The notes: generated by a model from the sequence alone, not told the origin. Counted from the first letter of the stretch, positions 1 through 7,543 are shown. The stretch: 19,730 nucleotides of DNA from an uncultured Paraprevotella sp. (GCA_910584955.1 CAJUDC010000035.1:1-19730); one strand, 5' to 3'. Made by a program: numbers and translations.

Positions 1-89
1 TACTTATCACCTTCAGAGATAGCGCCAACAGGGCACTCATCGATACATGTTCCACATGCAACACAATCGTCGTTAATTACGTAAGCCAT
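1..89 (-). CDS. 2[4Fe-4S] ferredoxin, 3' part cut by window edge
   Basis: Reading down from the ATG at 89 gives about 29 residues beginning MAYVINDDCVACGTCIDECP. This contains the CxxCxxCxxxCP cluster-binding motif of bacterial 8Fe ferredoxins of about 55 residues. The second cysteine motif would lie beyond the left edge. The protein is a small soluble cytoplasmic electron carrier; in anaerobic Bacteroidales such ferredoxins serve pyruvate:ferredoxin oxidoreductase and related enzymes (family knowledge). The start is supported by an A-rich upstream stretch (AATTAAAGAAA) and by the canonical MAYVI opening. It is transcribed divergently from porT. Confidence 0.93.
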   Translation of the reverse strand, partial: MAYVINDDCVACGTCIDECPVGAISEGDK

Positions 90-127
90 TTTCTTTAATT
101 TTTAATTATTAGTACTAATCAGTCCGG

Positions 128-157
128 CAAAAATAGCGCTTTTTCGCCGATTACAAG
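128..157 (-). promoter_or_regulatory. Predicted promoter of the ferredoxin gene
   Basis: On the minus strand the box TATTTTTG (128-135) matches the Bacteroides -7 consensus TAnnTTTG. CTTG (154-157) lies 18 bp upstream in the -33 position, where the consensus is TTTG with a 19-21 bp spacer. The expected start near 121 would give a leader of about 30 nt. Confidence 0.6.
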
Positions 158-261
158 AACACAACCTACTCCTTTTTCACTATTTAAAACAAATCTAAAC
201 TAAACACAGGCAATAAGCCCGCCTTCCTTCCGTTATTGAGATATAATTAAGAAAGAGTTTC

Positions 262-966
262 ATGAAGAAAGTTACCGTATTAGGGTTTCTCTGTATCCTG
301 TCAATCGGGCTGACGGCACAAACGCGCCGCCTCCAGAACCGGCCTTACATTGACGAGCGCCGTTTTCATTACGGCTTCCTCATCGGATTACATATGCAGG
401 ATATGGAACTGAAAAACAACGGTTACACAGATCCTGCCAGCGGCGAACAATGGTATGCCGAAGTTGACAATTACAATCCGGGATTCAGCGTCGGCGTACT
501 AGGTGAAATGCGGCTGAACAAATATTTGGCTTTAAGACTGGTGCCTACCATGCACTTCGGCCAAAAGCACGTTACCTTTCACGAACAGGTGAGCGGACGA
601 GACAGCACCCAGAATATCAAATCCACCTATTTGTCCTTTCCGCTCGACTTGAAATTCACGCCTCCCCGCTTTAATAATTACCGTCCTTACTTCCTGGCAG
701 GTGTCAATCCCATGATCGACTTAACCGTACGCAAACACCGTGCTCTGCTTACCAAACCTTTCGACTGTTACCTGGAAGTGGGAATGGGATGCGATATCTA
801 TTTCTCGTTTTTCAAGATGATACCGGAACTGAAATTTTGTTTCGGCCTGACAGACATTCTGCAAAAGAACCGAAGCGATCTCATCGACAAGTCCATGCTC
901 AAATATACCCATTCGCTGGACGGGGCCTCATCAAAAATGATCGTCCTGACGCTTTACTTTGAATAA
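262..966 (+). CDS. porT: PorT-family outer-membrane beta-barrel protein
   Basis: The 234-residue protein has a signal peptide (residues 1-20, ending LTAQ) followed by a small beta-barrel. The N-terminal phrase NRPYIDERRFHYGF, followed by GLHMQD and a NNGYTDP region, is characteristic of PorT/SprT. In Porphyromonas and flavobacteria PorT is an outer-membrane protein required for type IX secretion (family knowledge). Alternating hydrophobic strands run to the terminal aromatic strand MIVLTLYFE, as expected for a barrel. The length fits the family. The gene is alone on the plus strand, with no other type IX component in view, so a role in protein secretion is inferred. I saw no good TAnnTTTG box in the short upstream region. 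Confidence 0.82.
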   Translation: MKKVTVLGFLCILSIGLTAQTRRLQNRPYIDERRFHYGFLIGLHMQDMELKNNGYTDPASGEQWYAEVDNYNPGFSVGVLGEMRLNKYLALRLVPTMHFGQKHVTFHEQVSGRDSTQNIKSTYLSFPLDLKFTPPRFNNYRPYFLAGVNPMIDLTVRKHRALLTKPFDCYLEVGMGCDIYFSFFKMIPELKFCFGLTDILQKNRSDLIDKSMLKYTHSLDGASSKMIVLTLYFE

Positions 967-1028
967 AACCTTACATCTTGTGCAGCATCTGCAAGGTACA
1001 CAACAACAATGCGAAAAGTAAAAATAGA

Positions 1029-1058
1029 TTTGTCCTTTTCCTCCAAATTATACTTTTG
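1029..1058 (+). promoter_or_regulatory. Orphan promoter-like sequence facing the 3' end of lacZ
   Basis: TTTG (1029-1032) is followed after 18 bp by TACTTTTG (1051-1058), which resembles a Bacteroides -33/-7 pair. It lies in the 967-1234 spacer after porT and points into the 3' end of the oppositely oriented lacZ. I found no supportable gene downstream on this strand and no convincing terminator in the spacer. It may be chance in AT-rich DNA, or the start of an antisense or small RNA. Confidence 0.25.
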
Positions 1059-1234
1059 GGATTACCTATATGAAATCCGTTTATCGCATTCATGTAATTG
1101 ACAAGCTCAATATAAAATCACAAAGCATTTGCGAGATTACCGGCTTTCACACCTAATTCCTCATCCCGAGTTCACGTTAATCACAACAAATGAATGGAAA
1201 AGTTTCATGAATAGCTGAATAGTTGAATGTATAC

Positions 1235-4200
1235 CTAATTATTTATTATATAACTATTTATAATGAATGCATAGTGATAGGCGCTGTTGCCCGGAATAGT
1301 ATATTGAGGCAATGTGCGTGCCCCCCAAGCGTCTATGCCTCCTACACCGTGAACGTTGAGATCGATATTCACATTAATAAAACGCCCCCTATTAAGTTCG
1401 TATGGATGTGCCACGTCAGCATCCTCTTCGCCGTAATCGGTAATGTTGAAGCACAACGGCTGCATTCCCTTGATGTCAATAGCCTGCACGTTGTCCGTCA
1501 ACGTAAACTCGCGAACATCGCATCTGTAGGCATTGTCTTGCGGACGCACATAGTCGTATCCGAACTCACGAACATTCATTTTGTATGTTCCGATATGCTG
1601 CGAGAGTTTACGGTCAGGATAATTCTCTACAGGCCCCCGTCCGTTCCACGACACAGTGCACATGTCTTTGGGCAGGCGCATACGCATTCCAAATTTAGGG
1701 ATCGATGGTATGTTGTCTGTCGTTGGACAATAATCCACATCCACTTTTACCATACTGCTATTGTTTATACTGTACATAAGTCTGTAAGTGGCACCTATCG
1801 GCAATTCAAAATTATAGGTGCATGTAACAACACCGTCTTTATTACTTACAGACGAATCTATAAGTTTACGCTCCTTGGCAGCATCTTTCCATTGTTGCAG
1901 GCGTTCAGCAAAACGGGCGGCATGCTGATTGTCGTTCTCCATTTTCCAGAAGTAAGGTTCAAGCGGTGCATAGAGCATATCTTTTCCACCCATGTTTATT
2001 TGGACAAGTGCGCCATTGTCGTCGAATTGAACATAACCGCCCTTGGTATAGACCTTAATTCCCTGCTCTGTTTTCCCAACTTTCAACTTTTTCTTTGACG
2101 AAGCAGCGAAAACGGGATAGTCGTATACACCCTCGACAAACTGTTCGTGGGCCACTGTAAATCCCTTTTTTGCCCAGAGATTGTCTTCTTTCAGACGGGC
2201 GTAAACATTGACGAGGGTCTCTCCATTGTTGGAAACACGCTCTTCCACATAATCGAAATCATCAACATCGACAAACGGGTCCACGCTTTGTTTCATTACT
2301 ACACCGTCCCGGTAAGAGAATTTTATGGGCTGATATACATACTGCACCTCGCAAAAATGAGGATGCGGAGTGCGGTCGGCAGCAAGAAGGCCATTGATAT
2401 TGAACAAGCCGTTGTTGGGTTCGTCGTTAAAATCGCCTCCATAAGCCCACGATTCGTCTTCGTCCTTAGTCAATCGGGTCGGAATCGTTTTGTCATTCCA
2501 ACGTTCCAACTTGCCGTTTTTCTCTTTCAGATACTTGTTATTAACAGCAATGCCCTGATCAACCCAATCCCAAATGGCAGCACCGCAGATACTGGAATCT
2601 GCATAAATGACATCCCAATATTCTTTGAGGTTACCCATTGAATTCCCCATGGCATGAGCATATTCACGCATCATAAAAGGCCGATCCGCAACCCTCTCCG
2701 CTGCCTTACGCAAATCCTCAGGACTCAAATATCCGTCGTCGTAAATATCCGATACAGAGCGGTCGCTATCATAGTAAATGACGCGTGTGGTATCAATACC
2801 AAGGATTGTCTGACGCATGACACGAGGATTAAGGCCTGATGCAGCTTCGTTACCCAATGACCAAAAAATGACGGAAGGATGATTCTTATCACGCTCCACA
2901 AGACTAAGAGCCCTATCTACGTAAGCCTTTGTCCAACGCGGACTTTCGCCCAATGTCTTGTCGCCGATACCGTAGCCATGGCTCTCATTGTTGGCCTCAT
3001 CCATCACAAAAATGCCATAGCGATCGCAGAGTTCGTACAAGTAAGGATCATCTGGATAGTGACTGGTGCGTAAAAAATTGATATTGCAGCGTTTCATCAT
3101 TTTGATGTCAATATCATAGGTGAGACGATCGACATAATTTCCCATACGAGGATGATGATCGTGGCGATTCACACCGCGTAGCTTGACGTTTTTAGTATTA
3201 ATCTTCAGCACTTCACCGACAATTTCCACCGTTCTGAAGCCTGTATAATTGTCGAAATGCTCGTCTGCTACATCTATGCCTACAGGGTATAAGAACGGAT
3301 CGTTTGCCGACCACAGATGTACATTGCCTAAGTCTACAGACAAAGGAACGCTAACCGTATCGCCGGAAGCGATCCGGCTGATCGTCTTCGTCAGTTTCCG
3401 ACCGTCTATCGTAACGCTTACCGGCACATTCTTTGCCACGTCGGAACCGGCGTTACACACCTTCACCTCGGCACGAAACTCACCTTTCTTCAGATTGTCA
3501 GACACAGACGAAGTGATATGATAGTCGGCAATGTGCACCAACGGTCTCACCCACAACTGCACAGGGCGAAAGATACCGCTCAAACGCCACATATCCTGAT
3601 CCTCCAGATAGCTGCCATCGCTCCAGCGGTATACCTCTACAGCCAGTTTGTTTTTTCCTTCATGCAGGTATTTACTCACATCAAACTCTGCCGGCGACAT
3701 TGAGTTCTGGCTATAACCAATCTTTTCACCGTTCACCCACACATACATCGCAGACTTTACTCCTCCAAAATGCAAGATGAGCGACTTGTCCATCATTTGT
3801 TTGGCTATCTCAATGAAAGTGACATATTGCCCTACCGGGTTACGATGTTCAAAGGAGTACCAACTCTTATTGGATTCACCCGTTACATACGGTTCGTCTT
3901 TCTTGAACGGATAGGTTATATTCGTATATATAGGCTTTCCGTAACCTTGCATCTGCCAATTGCCGGGAACGGTAATTGTGTCCCATGCCTGTGTGTCGTA
4001 ATCCGTGCGATAGAAATCTACAATACGTTCTTCGGGATTTTTCGACCAGCGGAACAACCACTTCCCGTCTAATGAAATAATTTCTTTACATTCATTCTCT
4101 TTGGACGGCATTTGCAGGGTACTATGGTAGGGTAATTTATTAATACCTATCACTTGCGGATTCTCCCAATCGGACGTCTGTGCGTTGACCGGAAGGAAAA

Positions 4201-4252
4201 ACATGCACGAAAGCAGCAGTACCAGCCCTTTCATCATGATAGAACGGTTCAT
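1235..4252 (-). CDS. lacZ: Exported GH2 beta-galactosidase (LacZ-type)
   Basis: The 1005-residue protein follows the LacZ order: signal peptide (1-25, ending VNAQ), sugar-binding jelly roll (about 55-235), Ig-like domain (about 240-340), TIM barrel (about 345-640) and a small-chain beta-sandwich (about 725-1000). Diagnostic motifs are GVNRHDHHP (360-368), the acid/base glutamate E469 in SLGNEA, the nucleophile E530 in MREYAHAMGN, and DAWGARTLPQY near the end. It should hydrolyse terminal beta-galactosides; the signal peptide suggests the periplasm or envelope. Alternative starts are M6 and M7. A lipobox-like LLSC occurs at 13-16, but the hydrophobic stretch continues past it, so cleavage after NAQ is more likely. 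The gene is visibly less GC-rich than those at 7544-17651. It has no SusC/SusD partners here and is flanked by degenerate DNA, so it looks like a stand-alone, possibly acquired, locus. Confidence 0.95.
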   Translation of the reverse strand: MNRSIMMKGLVLLLSCMFFLPVNAQTSDWENPQVIGINKLPYHSTLQMPSKENECKEIISLDGKWLFRWSKNPEERIVDFYRTDYDTQAWDTITVPGNWQMQGYGKPIYTNITYPFKKDEPYVTGESNKSWYSFEHRNPVGQYVTFIEIAKQMMDKSLILHFGGVKSAMYVWVNGEKIGYSQNSMSPAEFDVSKYLHEGKNKLAVEVYRWSDGSYLEDQDMWRLSGIFRPVQLWVRPLVHIADYHITSSVSDNLKKGEFRAEVKVCNAGSDVAKNVPVSVTIDGRKLTKTISRIASGDTVSVPLSVDLGNVHLWSANDPFLYPVGIDVADEHFDNYTGFRTVEIVGEVLKINTKNVKLRGVNRHDHHPRMGNYVDRLTYDIDIKMMKRCNINFLRTSHYPDDPYLYELCDRYGIFVMDEANNESHGYGIGDKTLGESPRWTKAYVDRALSLVERDKNHPSVIFWSLGNEAASGLNPRVMRQTILGIDTTRVIYYDSDRSVSDIYDDGYLSPEDLRKAAERVADRPFMMREYAHAMGNSMGNLKEYWDVIYADSSICGAAIWDWVDQGIAVNNKYLKEKNGKLERWNDKTIPTRLTKDEDESWAYGGDFNDEPNNGLFNINGLLAADRTPHPHFCEVQYVYQPIKFSYRDGVVMKQSVDPFVDVDDFDYVEERVSNNGETLVNVYARLKEDNLWAKKGFTVAHEQFVEGVYDYPVFAASSKKKLKVGKTEQGIKVYTKGGYVQFDDNGALVQINMGGKDMLYAPLEPYFWKMENDNQHAARFAERLQQWKDAAKERKLIDSSVSNKDGVVTCTYNFELPIGATYRLMYSINNSSMVKVDVDYCPTTDNIPSIPKFGMRMRLPKDMCTVSWNGRGPVENYPDRKLSQHIGTYKMNVREFGYDYVRPQDNAYRCDVREFTLTDNVQAIDIKGMQPLCFNITDYGEEDADVAHPYELNRGRFINVNIDLNVHGVGGIDAWGARTLPQYTIPGNSAYHYAFIINSYIINN

Positions 4253-4279
4253 TCGACAATGATATTTAGATTAACACTA

Positions 4280-4287
4280 CAAATGTA
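4280..4287 (-). promoter_or_regulatory. Predicted -7 box for lacZ
   Basis: Minus-strand TACATTTG matches TAnnTTTG and lies 27 bp before the lacZ start, giving a predicted leader of about 20 nt. No good TTTG was found 19-21 bp further upstream, so the promoter may be weak or activator-dependent. Confidence 0.4.
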
Positions 4288-4435
4288 GCAATTAAATATA
4301 AACGACAGGATCCTGCCTCGGAATTTTGCATGGGAAATGCGTATAAAGCAGCATTATATGTTTATATTGTGCAAGAATATGACAGCAGGATGCCAATATT
4401 CAGGTCATAATGCTTGGCATTGCCATTATCCTTAG

Positions 4436-4566
4436 CTCATTATGAACTTCGACCCGGCAATTCTCCATATCGGATTTATCCCCCAAACTGTGGCCTATCC
4501 TATTTCTATCGCACCTTCAAACGCATTGTCGGCATTCCTCCCATCGACTTCATCTGGAGAACAAAC
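4436..4566 (+). pseudogene. Degenerate C-terminal relic of an AraC-family regulator
   Basis: Two frames carry adjoining pieces of the AraC DNA-binding domain. From 4436, one frame reads LIMNFDPAILHIGF, which resembles the end of the first helix-turn-helix and its linker. The next frame reads CGLSYFYRTFKRIVGIPP from 4489, which is the classic second recognition helix region. Between the F codon (4475-4477) and the SYF codons (from 4498) there are 20 bases; the family normally has seven residues (21 bases). One lost base, plausibly in the C run at 4480-4484, explains the frame change. A TAG at 4433-4435 interrupts the upstream side, where residues still loosely resemble the family back to about 4403. 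The sensor domain is absent. It may once have regulated the neighbouring lacZ; that is inference. Confidence 0.65.
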
Positions 4567-4808
4567 AAACTTTTGCCTGAATTAAAATCACGTTCTGGTG
4601 CTCACTGCGTTTGATTGAGGACTAGGAAACGTTAAAATGTCATGTACGCCGCAAAATAATGAGTTGGGCATACCGTGAATAAAGTCTGTCATACCTGTTG
4701 GTATGGATCGGTGTTTGTAGAAGAGGAGTCTGCTTTGAAACCTGTTTCCCTCTCTCGGAGTTTATGGAAAACAGCCTTCACCCTTTCACAGTACATACAA
4801 TCAAATAA

Positions 4809-4870
4809 GCATCAGCGGATTACGTGTGAAGGAAGGATTCACATCCCCTTCACACGTAATCTACTGATGC
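4809..4870. repeat. Long imperfect palindrome (hairpin)
   Basis: The 24-base arm at 4809-4832 pairs with 4847-4870, with two mismatches near the outer end. An inner GGAT/ATCC pair (4835-4838 with 4843-4846) extends the stem and leaves a TCAC loop. Its arms contain GTGTGAAGG/CCTTCACAC, and related CCTTCAC CCTTTCAC copies lie just upstream at 4775-4789. On the minus strand the hairpin is followed by TTATTTGATT, so it could end the nucleotidase operon, whose stop is 164 bp away. It could instead be a mobile palindromic repeat. No flanking target duplication was seen. Confidence 0.7.
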
Positions 4871-5033
4871 AGAAAAATTCCGAATAAACGGATAATTACA
4901 GCGAAAGACGAAAGTTACATGCAGACATGCACGATAGAATGGGCCGAAGAACCGTTGGAATGTAGATATGTGGTGATGTTCCATGGTCAGCAGCCGGCAT
5001 CAAACACTACCGTTGCATGCACGCCGTTTTCTG

Positions 5034-5915
5034 TTATTTCTCGGACAAAGGTTTCAATTCCAGTTCCAGCACACCGACAAACCGACCGTTCTTGCCCATC
5101 TGATTACACACCACATACAATCCTTCGGCATTCTCTACAAACTCCGGTTCGGAAAAATAGCTGTGCGAATGCCCTCCCAACACCACGTCAATACCGTGTG
5201 TACCTCGTATAAACACTTCATCATTCATACCTTTCAGCCCCCACCCGAGGTGCGACAGGCAAATCACAAAATCACACATCTCTTGCTTCCGCAGTATATC
5301 CACCACCCGATTGGCCGCCTGTACAGGATCCTCGTAAGTGACTCCGGCAAAATTATTTCGCGCCACCAGCCCGTCCATCTCGGGACTTACTCCCAGCACA
5401 CCGATCCGCACGCCCTTGCGTTCCAACACGATATAAGGCTTCACCAAACCTTCGAGCGCCGTCCCCTTGAATCCGTAATTACAACATACCACCGGGAATT
5501 GAGCCATCCGAAACAAACGGGCCATATTGTCCAGTCCGAAATCGAACTCATGATTCCCGATCGTACAGGCGTCGTATCGCATGTGATTCATTAGCTTCAC
5601 CTCTACTTCTCCCTTAAACAGATTGTAATAAGGAGAGCCCTGCGAAAAATCTCCGCAATCGAACAAAAGCAGATTTTCGTCCTCGGAACGTTGCTGTTTC
5701 ACCCATGCCGAACGACGCAGAAAGCCGCCTTTATCCGCCAAAGCGGAATCGGCATAATTTTTGGTAATAGGCTGTACACAACTGTGGGTATCGTTCGTAT
5801 GCAATACACGCAACTTCACGGGCGCATCCTGCTGTGCCTGTACGTTCAGTTGCAGACAACTCCAGAACAACAGCCACATCCATCCTTTCATCATTCCGTT
5901 CGCTGTCTGTTTCAT
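5034..5915 (-). CDS. Exported 5'-nucleotidase metallophosphatase domain protein
   Basis: The 293-residue protein has a signal peptide (1-28, ending VQAQ) and one calcineurin-like metallophosphatase domain. All dimetal ligand motifs of the UshA/5'-nucleotidase family are visible: NDTH (41-44), GDFSQG (88-93), GNHEFD (120-125), the histidine in SHLGWG (222) and GGHSH (247-251). It would hydrolyse a phosphate ester such as a nucleotide or UDP-sugar in the periplasm. The C-terminal substrate-binding domain of UshA-type enzymes is missing from this chain. It is encoded by the gene immediately upstream in the operon, whose end overlaps this start by 4 bases (ATGA), implying translational coupling. 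The protein stops soon after the last metal motif, as expected for this domain alone. Confidence 0.92.
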   Translation of the reverse strand: MKQTANGMMKGWMWLLFWSCLQLNVQAQQDAPVKLRVLHTNDTHSCVQPITKNYADSALADKGGFLRRSAWVKQQRSEDENLLLFDCGDFSQGSPYYNLFKGEVEVKLMNHMRYDACTIGNHEFDFGLDNMARLFRMAQFPVVCCNYGFKGTALEGLVKPYIVLERKGVRIGVLGVSPEMDGLVARNNFAGVTYEDPVQAANRVVDILRKQEMCDFVICLSHLGWGLKGMNDEVFIRGTHGIDVVLGGHSHSYFSEPEFVENAEGLYVVCNQMGKNGRFVGVLELELKPLSEK

Positions 5916-6679
5916 GGCTTCTTCACCGTAATACGGCCCTCCATTCTTGCGGTCAGTTTCCTGCCTAGTTTTTCCTGTTCTACAATGTAATCCATCAATA
6001 TGTCGCGCACCGGCCGCGTAGTACTCTGCCGGGACACGGCCTTCTTCAAAGCCTCCATCTTGTCATTACCCTCTGCCAGATAATCCAAAGTGGCTATCGT
6101 ATAAATCTTTTCCGGATTGATCGGCTTTCCGCCTACAGCGGCCCGGAGCAGCTTGTCGTCGGGCGAGATCTCCAGCCTCACACCGCTGACCCCTTCTCCT
6201 CCCACCGATGCGATCTGCTCCATGAGTATCTGCAAATCAGCGCCCCGCAACGATAGCACGCAAAACATATTCTCAAAAGGAGCGATGGCCAATATATCGC
6301 CTTTCGTCACCTTTCCCTTGGGCAATGCGCTACGCAACCCGCCCATATTGCACAATCCCATGTCCGCCTTACGCCCGTAGCGCACGGATGCTTCCCGCAA
6401 CACATCTGCCACCCAATTGGACAACAGGCTTTCCGGACGACCGCTTTTCATATACATGTCACTCACTCCCAATACCGGAGCCATCATACTGTCAACCGCC
6501 ACCCGATAAGGGGCAAGCAAAGCCTCGGCTTCTTCATCCGGCGTGCGGTCAAGTTGATTGGTAATCTCGAACCGTTGGGCCGTGACCGATTTCAATTCAA
6601 ACCGTTGCGCCCGAACGCCCCATTGACAAGCCAGCAGCAGGAGTATCTGCACCCCTGCCCTTTTCTTTTTCATCATCAT
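5912..6679 (-). CDS. Exported 5'-nucleotidase C-terminal domain protein
   Basis: The 255-residue protein has a signal peptide (about 1-25, ending VRAQ) and a stand-alone 5'-nucleotidase C-terminal domain. Recognisable features are LLSNWVADVLRE (85-96), NMGGLR (111-116, the NxGG[IL]R substrate-binding loop), GDILAIAPFENM (127-138) and YTIATLDYLAEGNDKM near 193-208. In UshA-like enzymes this domain binds the nucleoside and rotates onto the metal site. Here it is a separate exported chain and is first in the operon, so partnership with the downstream metallophosphatase is inferred. Three consecutive ATG codons (6671-6679) make the exact start uncertain by two residues. Confidence 0.9.
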   Translation of the reverse strand: MMMKKKRAGVQILLLLACQWGVRAQRFELKSVTAQRFEITNQLDRTPDEEAEALLAPYRVAVDSMMAPVLGVSDMYMKSGRPESLLSNWVADVLREASVRYGRKADMGLCNMGGLRSALPKGKVTKGDILAIAPFENMFCVLSLRGADLQILMEQIASVGGEGVSGVRLEISPDDKLLRAAVGGKPINPEKIYTIATLDYLAEGNDKMEALKKAVSRQSTTRPVRDILMDYIVEQEKLGRKLTARMEGRITVKKP

Positions 6680-6702
6680 CTTTTCGGATTTAATTCATCA
6701 TT

Positions 6703-6734
6703 CAAAATTATAGAAAATGAGCCGAAATCGCAAC
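6703..6734 (-). promoter_or_regulatory. Predicted promoter of the nucleotidase operon
   Basis: Minus-strand GTTG (6731-6734) and TAATTTTG (6703-6710) are 20 bp apart, matching the Bacteroides -33/-7 layout. The expected start near 6696 leaves a leader of under 20 nt. It diverges from the rplS promoter. Confidence 0.6.
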
Positions 6735-6759
6735 TTTCCATGCAAAAAAAGTCCGTGAG

Positions 6760-6791
6760 CTTGCACAGGTCACAGATTCTTAGTACTTTTG
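6760..6791 (+). promoter_or_regulatory. Predicted promoter of rplS
   Basis: CTTG (6760-6763) and TACTTTTG (6784-6791) are separated by 20 bp, a close match to the Bacteroidetes TTTG/TAnnTTTG promoter. Transcription would start near 6798, leaving a leader of about 80 nt before rplS. Confidence 0.65.
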
Positions 6792-6832
6792 CCGTCGCTT
6801 TCGCGTAATCGCTGGCAGGATGCAGAGTTCCC

Positions 6833-6859
6833 TGTTTATGTTGCGCCGAACGATAAACA
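6833..6859 (+). promoter_or_regulatory. Possible rplS leader stem-loop
   Basis: TGTTTAT (6833-6839) pairs with ATAAACA (6853-6859). GTT/AAC inside extends the stem past a one-base bulge around a GCGCCG loop. It sits 18 bases before the rplS ATG. Ribosomal-protein genes often carry leaders bound by their own product, so autoregulation by L19 is possible but unproven. Confidence 0.35.
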
Positions 6860-6877
6860 ATTTTACAGTCAAAAAAA

Positions 6878-7246
6878 ATGGCAGATTTAATTAAAATCGC
6901 AGAAGAAGCTTTTGCTACCGGTAAGACGTTCCCGACATTCAAGGCCGGAGATACCGTAACCGTAGCATACAAAATCGTCGAAGGTAACAAGGAGCGTATC
7001 CAGTTGTACCGGGGTGTTGTTATCAAAATTGCCGGTCACGGTCACAACAAACGTTTCACCGTTCGCAAAATGTCGGGTACGGTAGGCGTAGAGCGTATCT
7101 TCCCCATCGACAGTCCGAACATCGACAGCATTACCGTTAACAAAATCGGTAAGGTTCGCCGCGCTAAATTGTACTACTTGCGCAAACTTACGGGCAAGAA
7201 GGCAAGAATCGCTGAAAAGCGCACTGTTGCCCCCAAACAAGCTTAA
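6878..7246 (+). CDS. rplS: 50S ribosomal protein L19
   Basis: The 122-residue protein is a full-length bL19. Family hallmarks are FKAGDTVTVAYKI near 21-33, RIQLYRGVVI near 40-49, the block MSGTVGVERIFPIDSP (67-82) and VRRAKLYYLR near the C-terminus. L19 sits at the 30S-50S interface of the ribosome. The start is clear: an A8 run directly precedes the ATG and the MADLIKIAEEAF opening is typical. The gene forms a single-gene unit with its own promoter and a strong terminator. The short lysine-rich tail after KKARI varies within the family. Confidence 0.98.
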   Translation: MADLIKIAEEAFATGKTFPTFKAGDTVTVAYKIVEGNKERIQLYRGVVIKIAGHGHNKRFTVRKMSGTVGVERIFPIDSPNIDSITVNKIGKVRRAKLYYLRKLTGKKARIAEKRTVAPKQA

Positions 7247-7274
7247 AAACATTCTGCTTGTCAAGCCAACACAT

Positions 7275-7321
7275 ACAGGAGCCGTGTCGGGAACTTTCCC
7301 AAACACGGCTCCTGTTTTTTT
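7275..7321 (+). terminator. Rho-independent terminator of rplS
   Basis: ACAGGAGCCGTGT (7275-7287) pairs perfectly with ACACGGCTCCTGT (7303-7315). An inner GGGA/TCCC pair strengthens it, and a run of seven T residues follows immediately. Confidence 0.93.
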
Positions 7322-7520
7322 ATAAGGCTGCGGACAGCCGGAGGAAACATCCCTGACTACCATTCCGTCAAAAGCCATCCGCAGTTTATCTGTGCTTGCA
7401 GCCCCTGCGCTTTTCCAGTCTAAGAACGTCTCCCCGCCCGAACCTCCCTTTACACATTCACCCCCTCTCATCCATCCATCAAACCGGACCGACAAAAGGG
7501 GGTAAATGTATACAGAAGAA

Positions 7521-7537
7521 CGGTGCGCCCAGCACCG
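7521..7537 (-). terminator. Weak hairpin after the GH105 gene
   Basis: A 6-bp GC-rich stem (CGGTGC 7521-7526 with GCACCG 7532-7537) lies just past the GH105 stop. On the minus strand it is followed by TTCTTCTG, a poor T tract, so termination here is uncertain. The rest of 7322-7543 shows no gene. Confidence 0.35.
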
Positions 7538-7543
7538 CCGCTT

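Larger units (their letters stand above)
4253..5033. other. Gene-poor interval between lacZ and the nucleotidase operon
   Basis: No intact gene is supported in these roughly 780 bases. The interval holds the likely lacZ promoter, a degenerate AraC-type helix-turn-helix relic (4436-4566) and a long imperfect palindrome (4809-4870). It also carries several copies of a CCTTCAC/TTCACAC motif (4775-4789 and inside the palindrome). Stretches of 60-100 codons are open on both strands, but none resembles a known protein. The mixture of relic and repeat suggests a site of past rearrangement. Confidence 0.6.

Noticed and set aside
1009..1101. Tiny plus-strand frame (about 30 codons) after porT
   Set aside because: No family resemblance or clear start signal, and the predicted promoter at 1029-1058 lies inside it.
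1223..2098. Long plus-strand open frame antisense to lacZ
   Set aside because: It is the shadow of the strongly supported GH2 gene and has no recognisable domain.
4809..4870. CRISPR or insertion-sequence end
   Set aside because: There is only one palindrome, with no regularly spaced repeats, transposase or target duplication.
4675..4887. 70-codon plus-strand frame through the palindrome
   Set aside because: The palindrome forms much of its 3' half and no protein family is recognisable.
4919..5033. Coding-looking stretches on both strands just after the metallophosphatase stop
   Set aside because: Short pieces look protein-like on the minus strand but are broken by stops and match no family I know.
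6887..7495. 202-codon minus-strand open frame covering rplS
   Set aside because: It is antisense to ribosomal protein L19 and reads through that gene's terminator.
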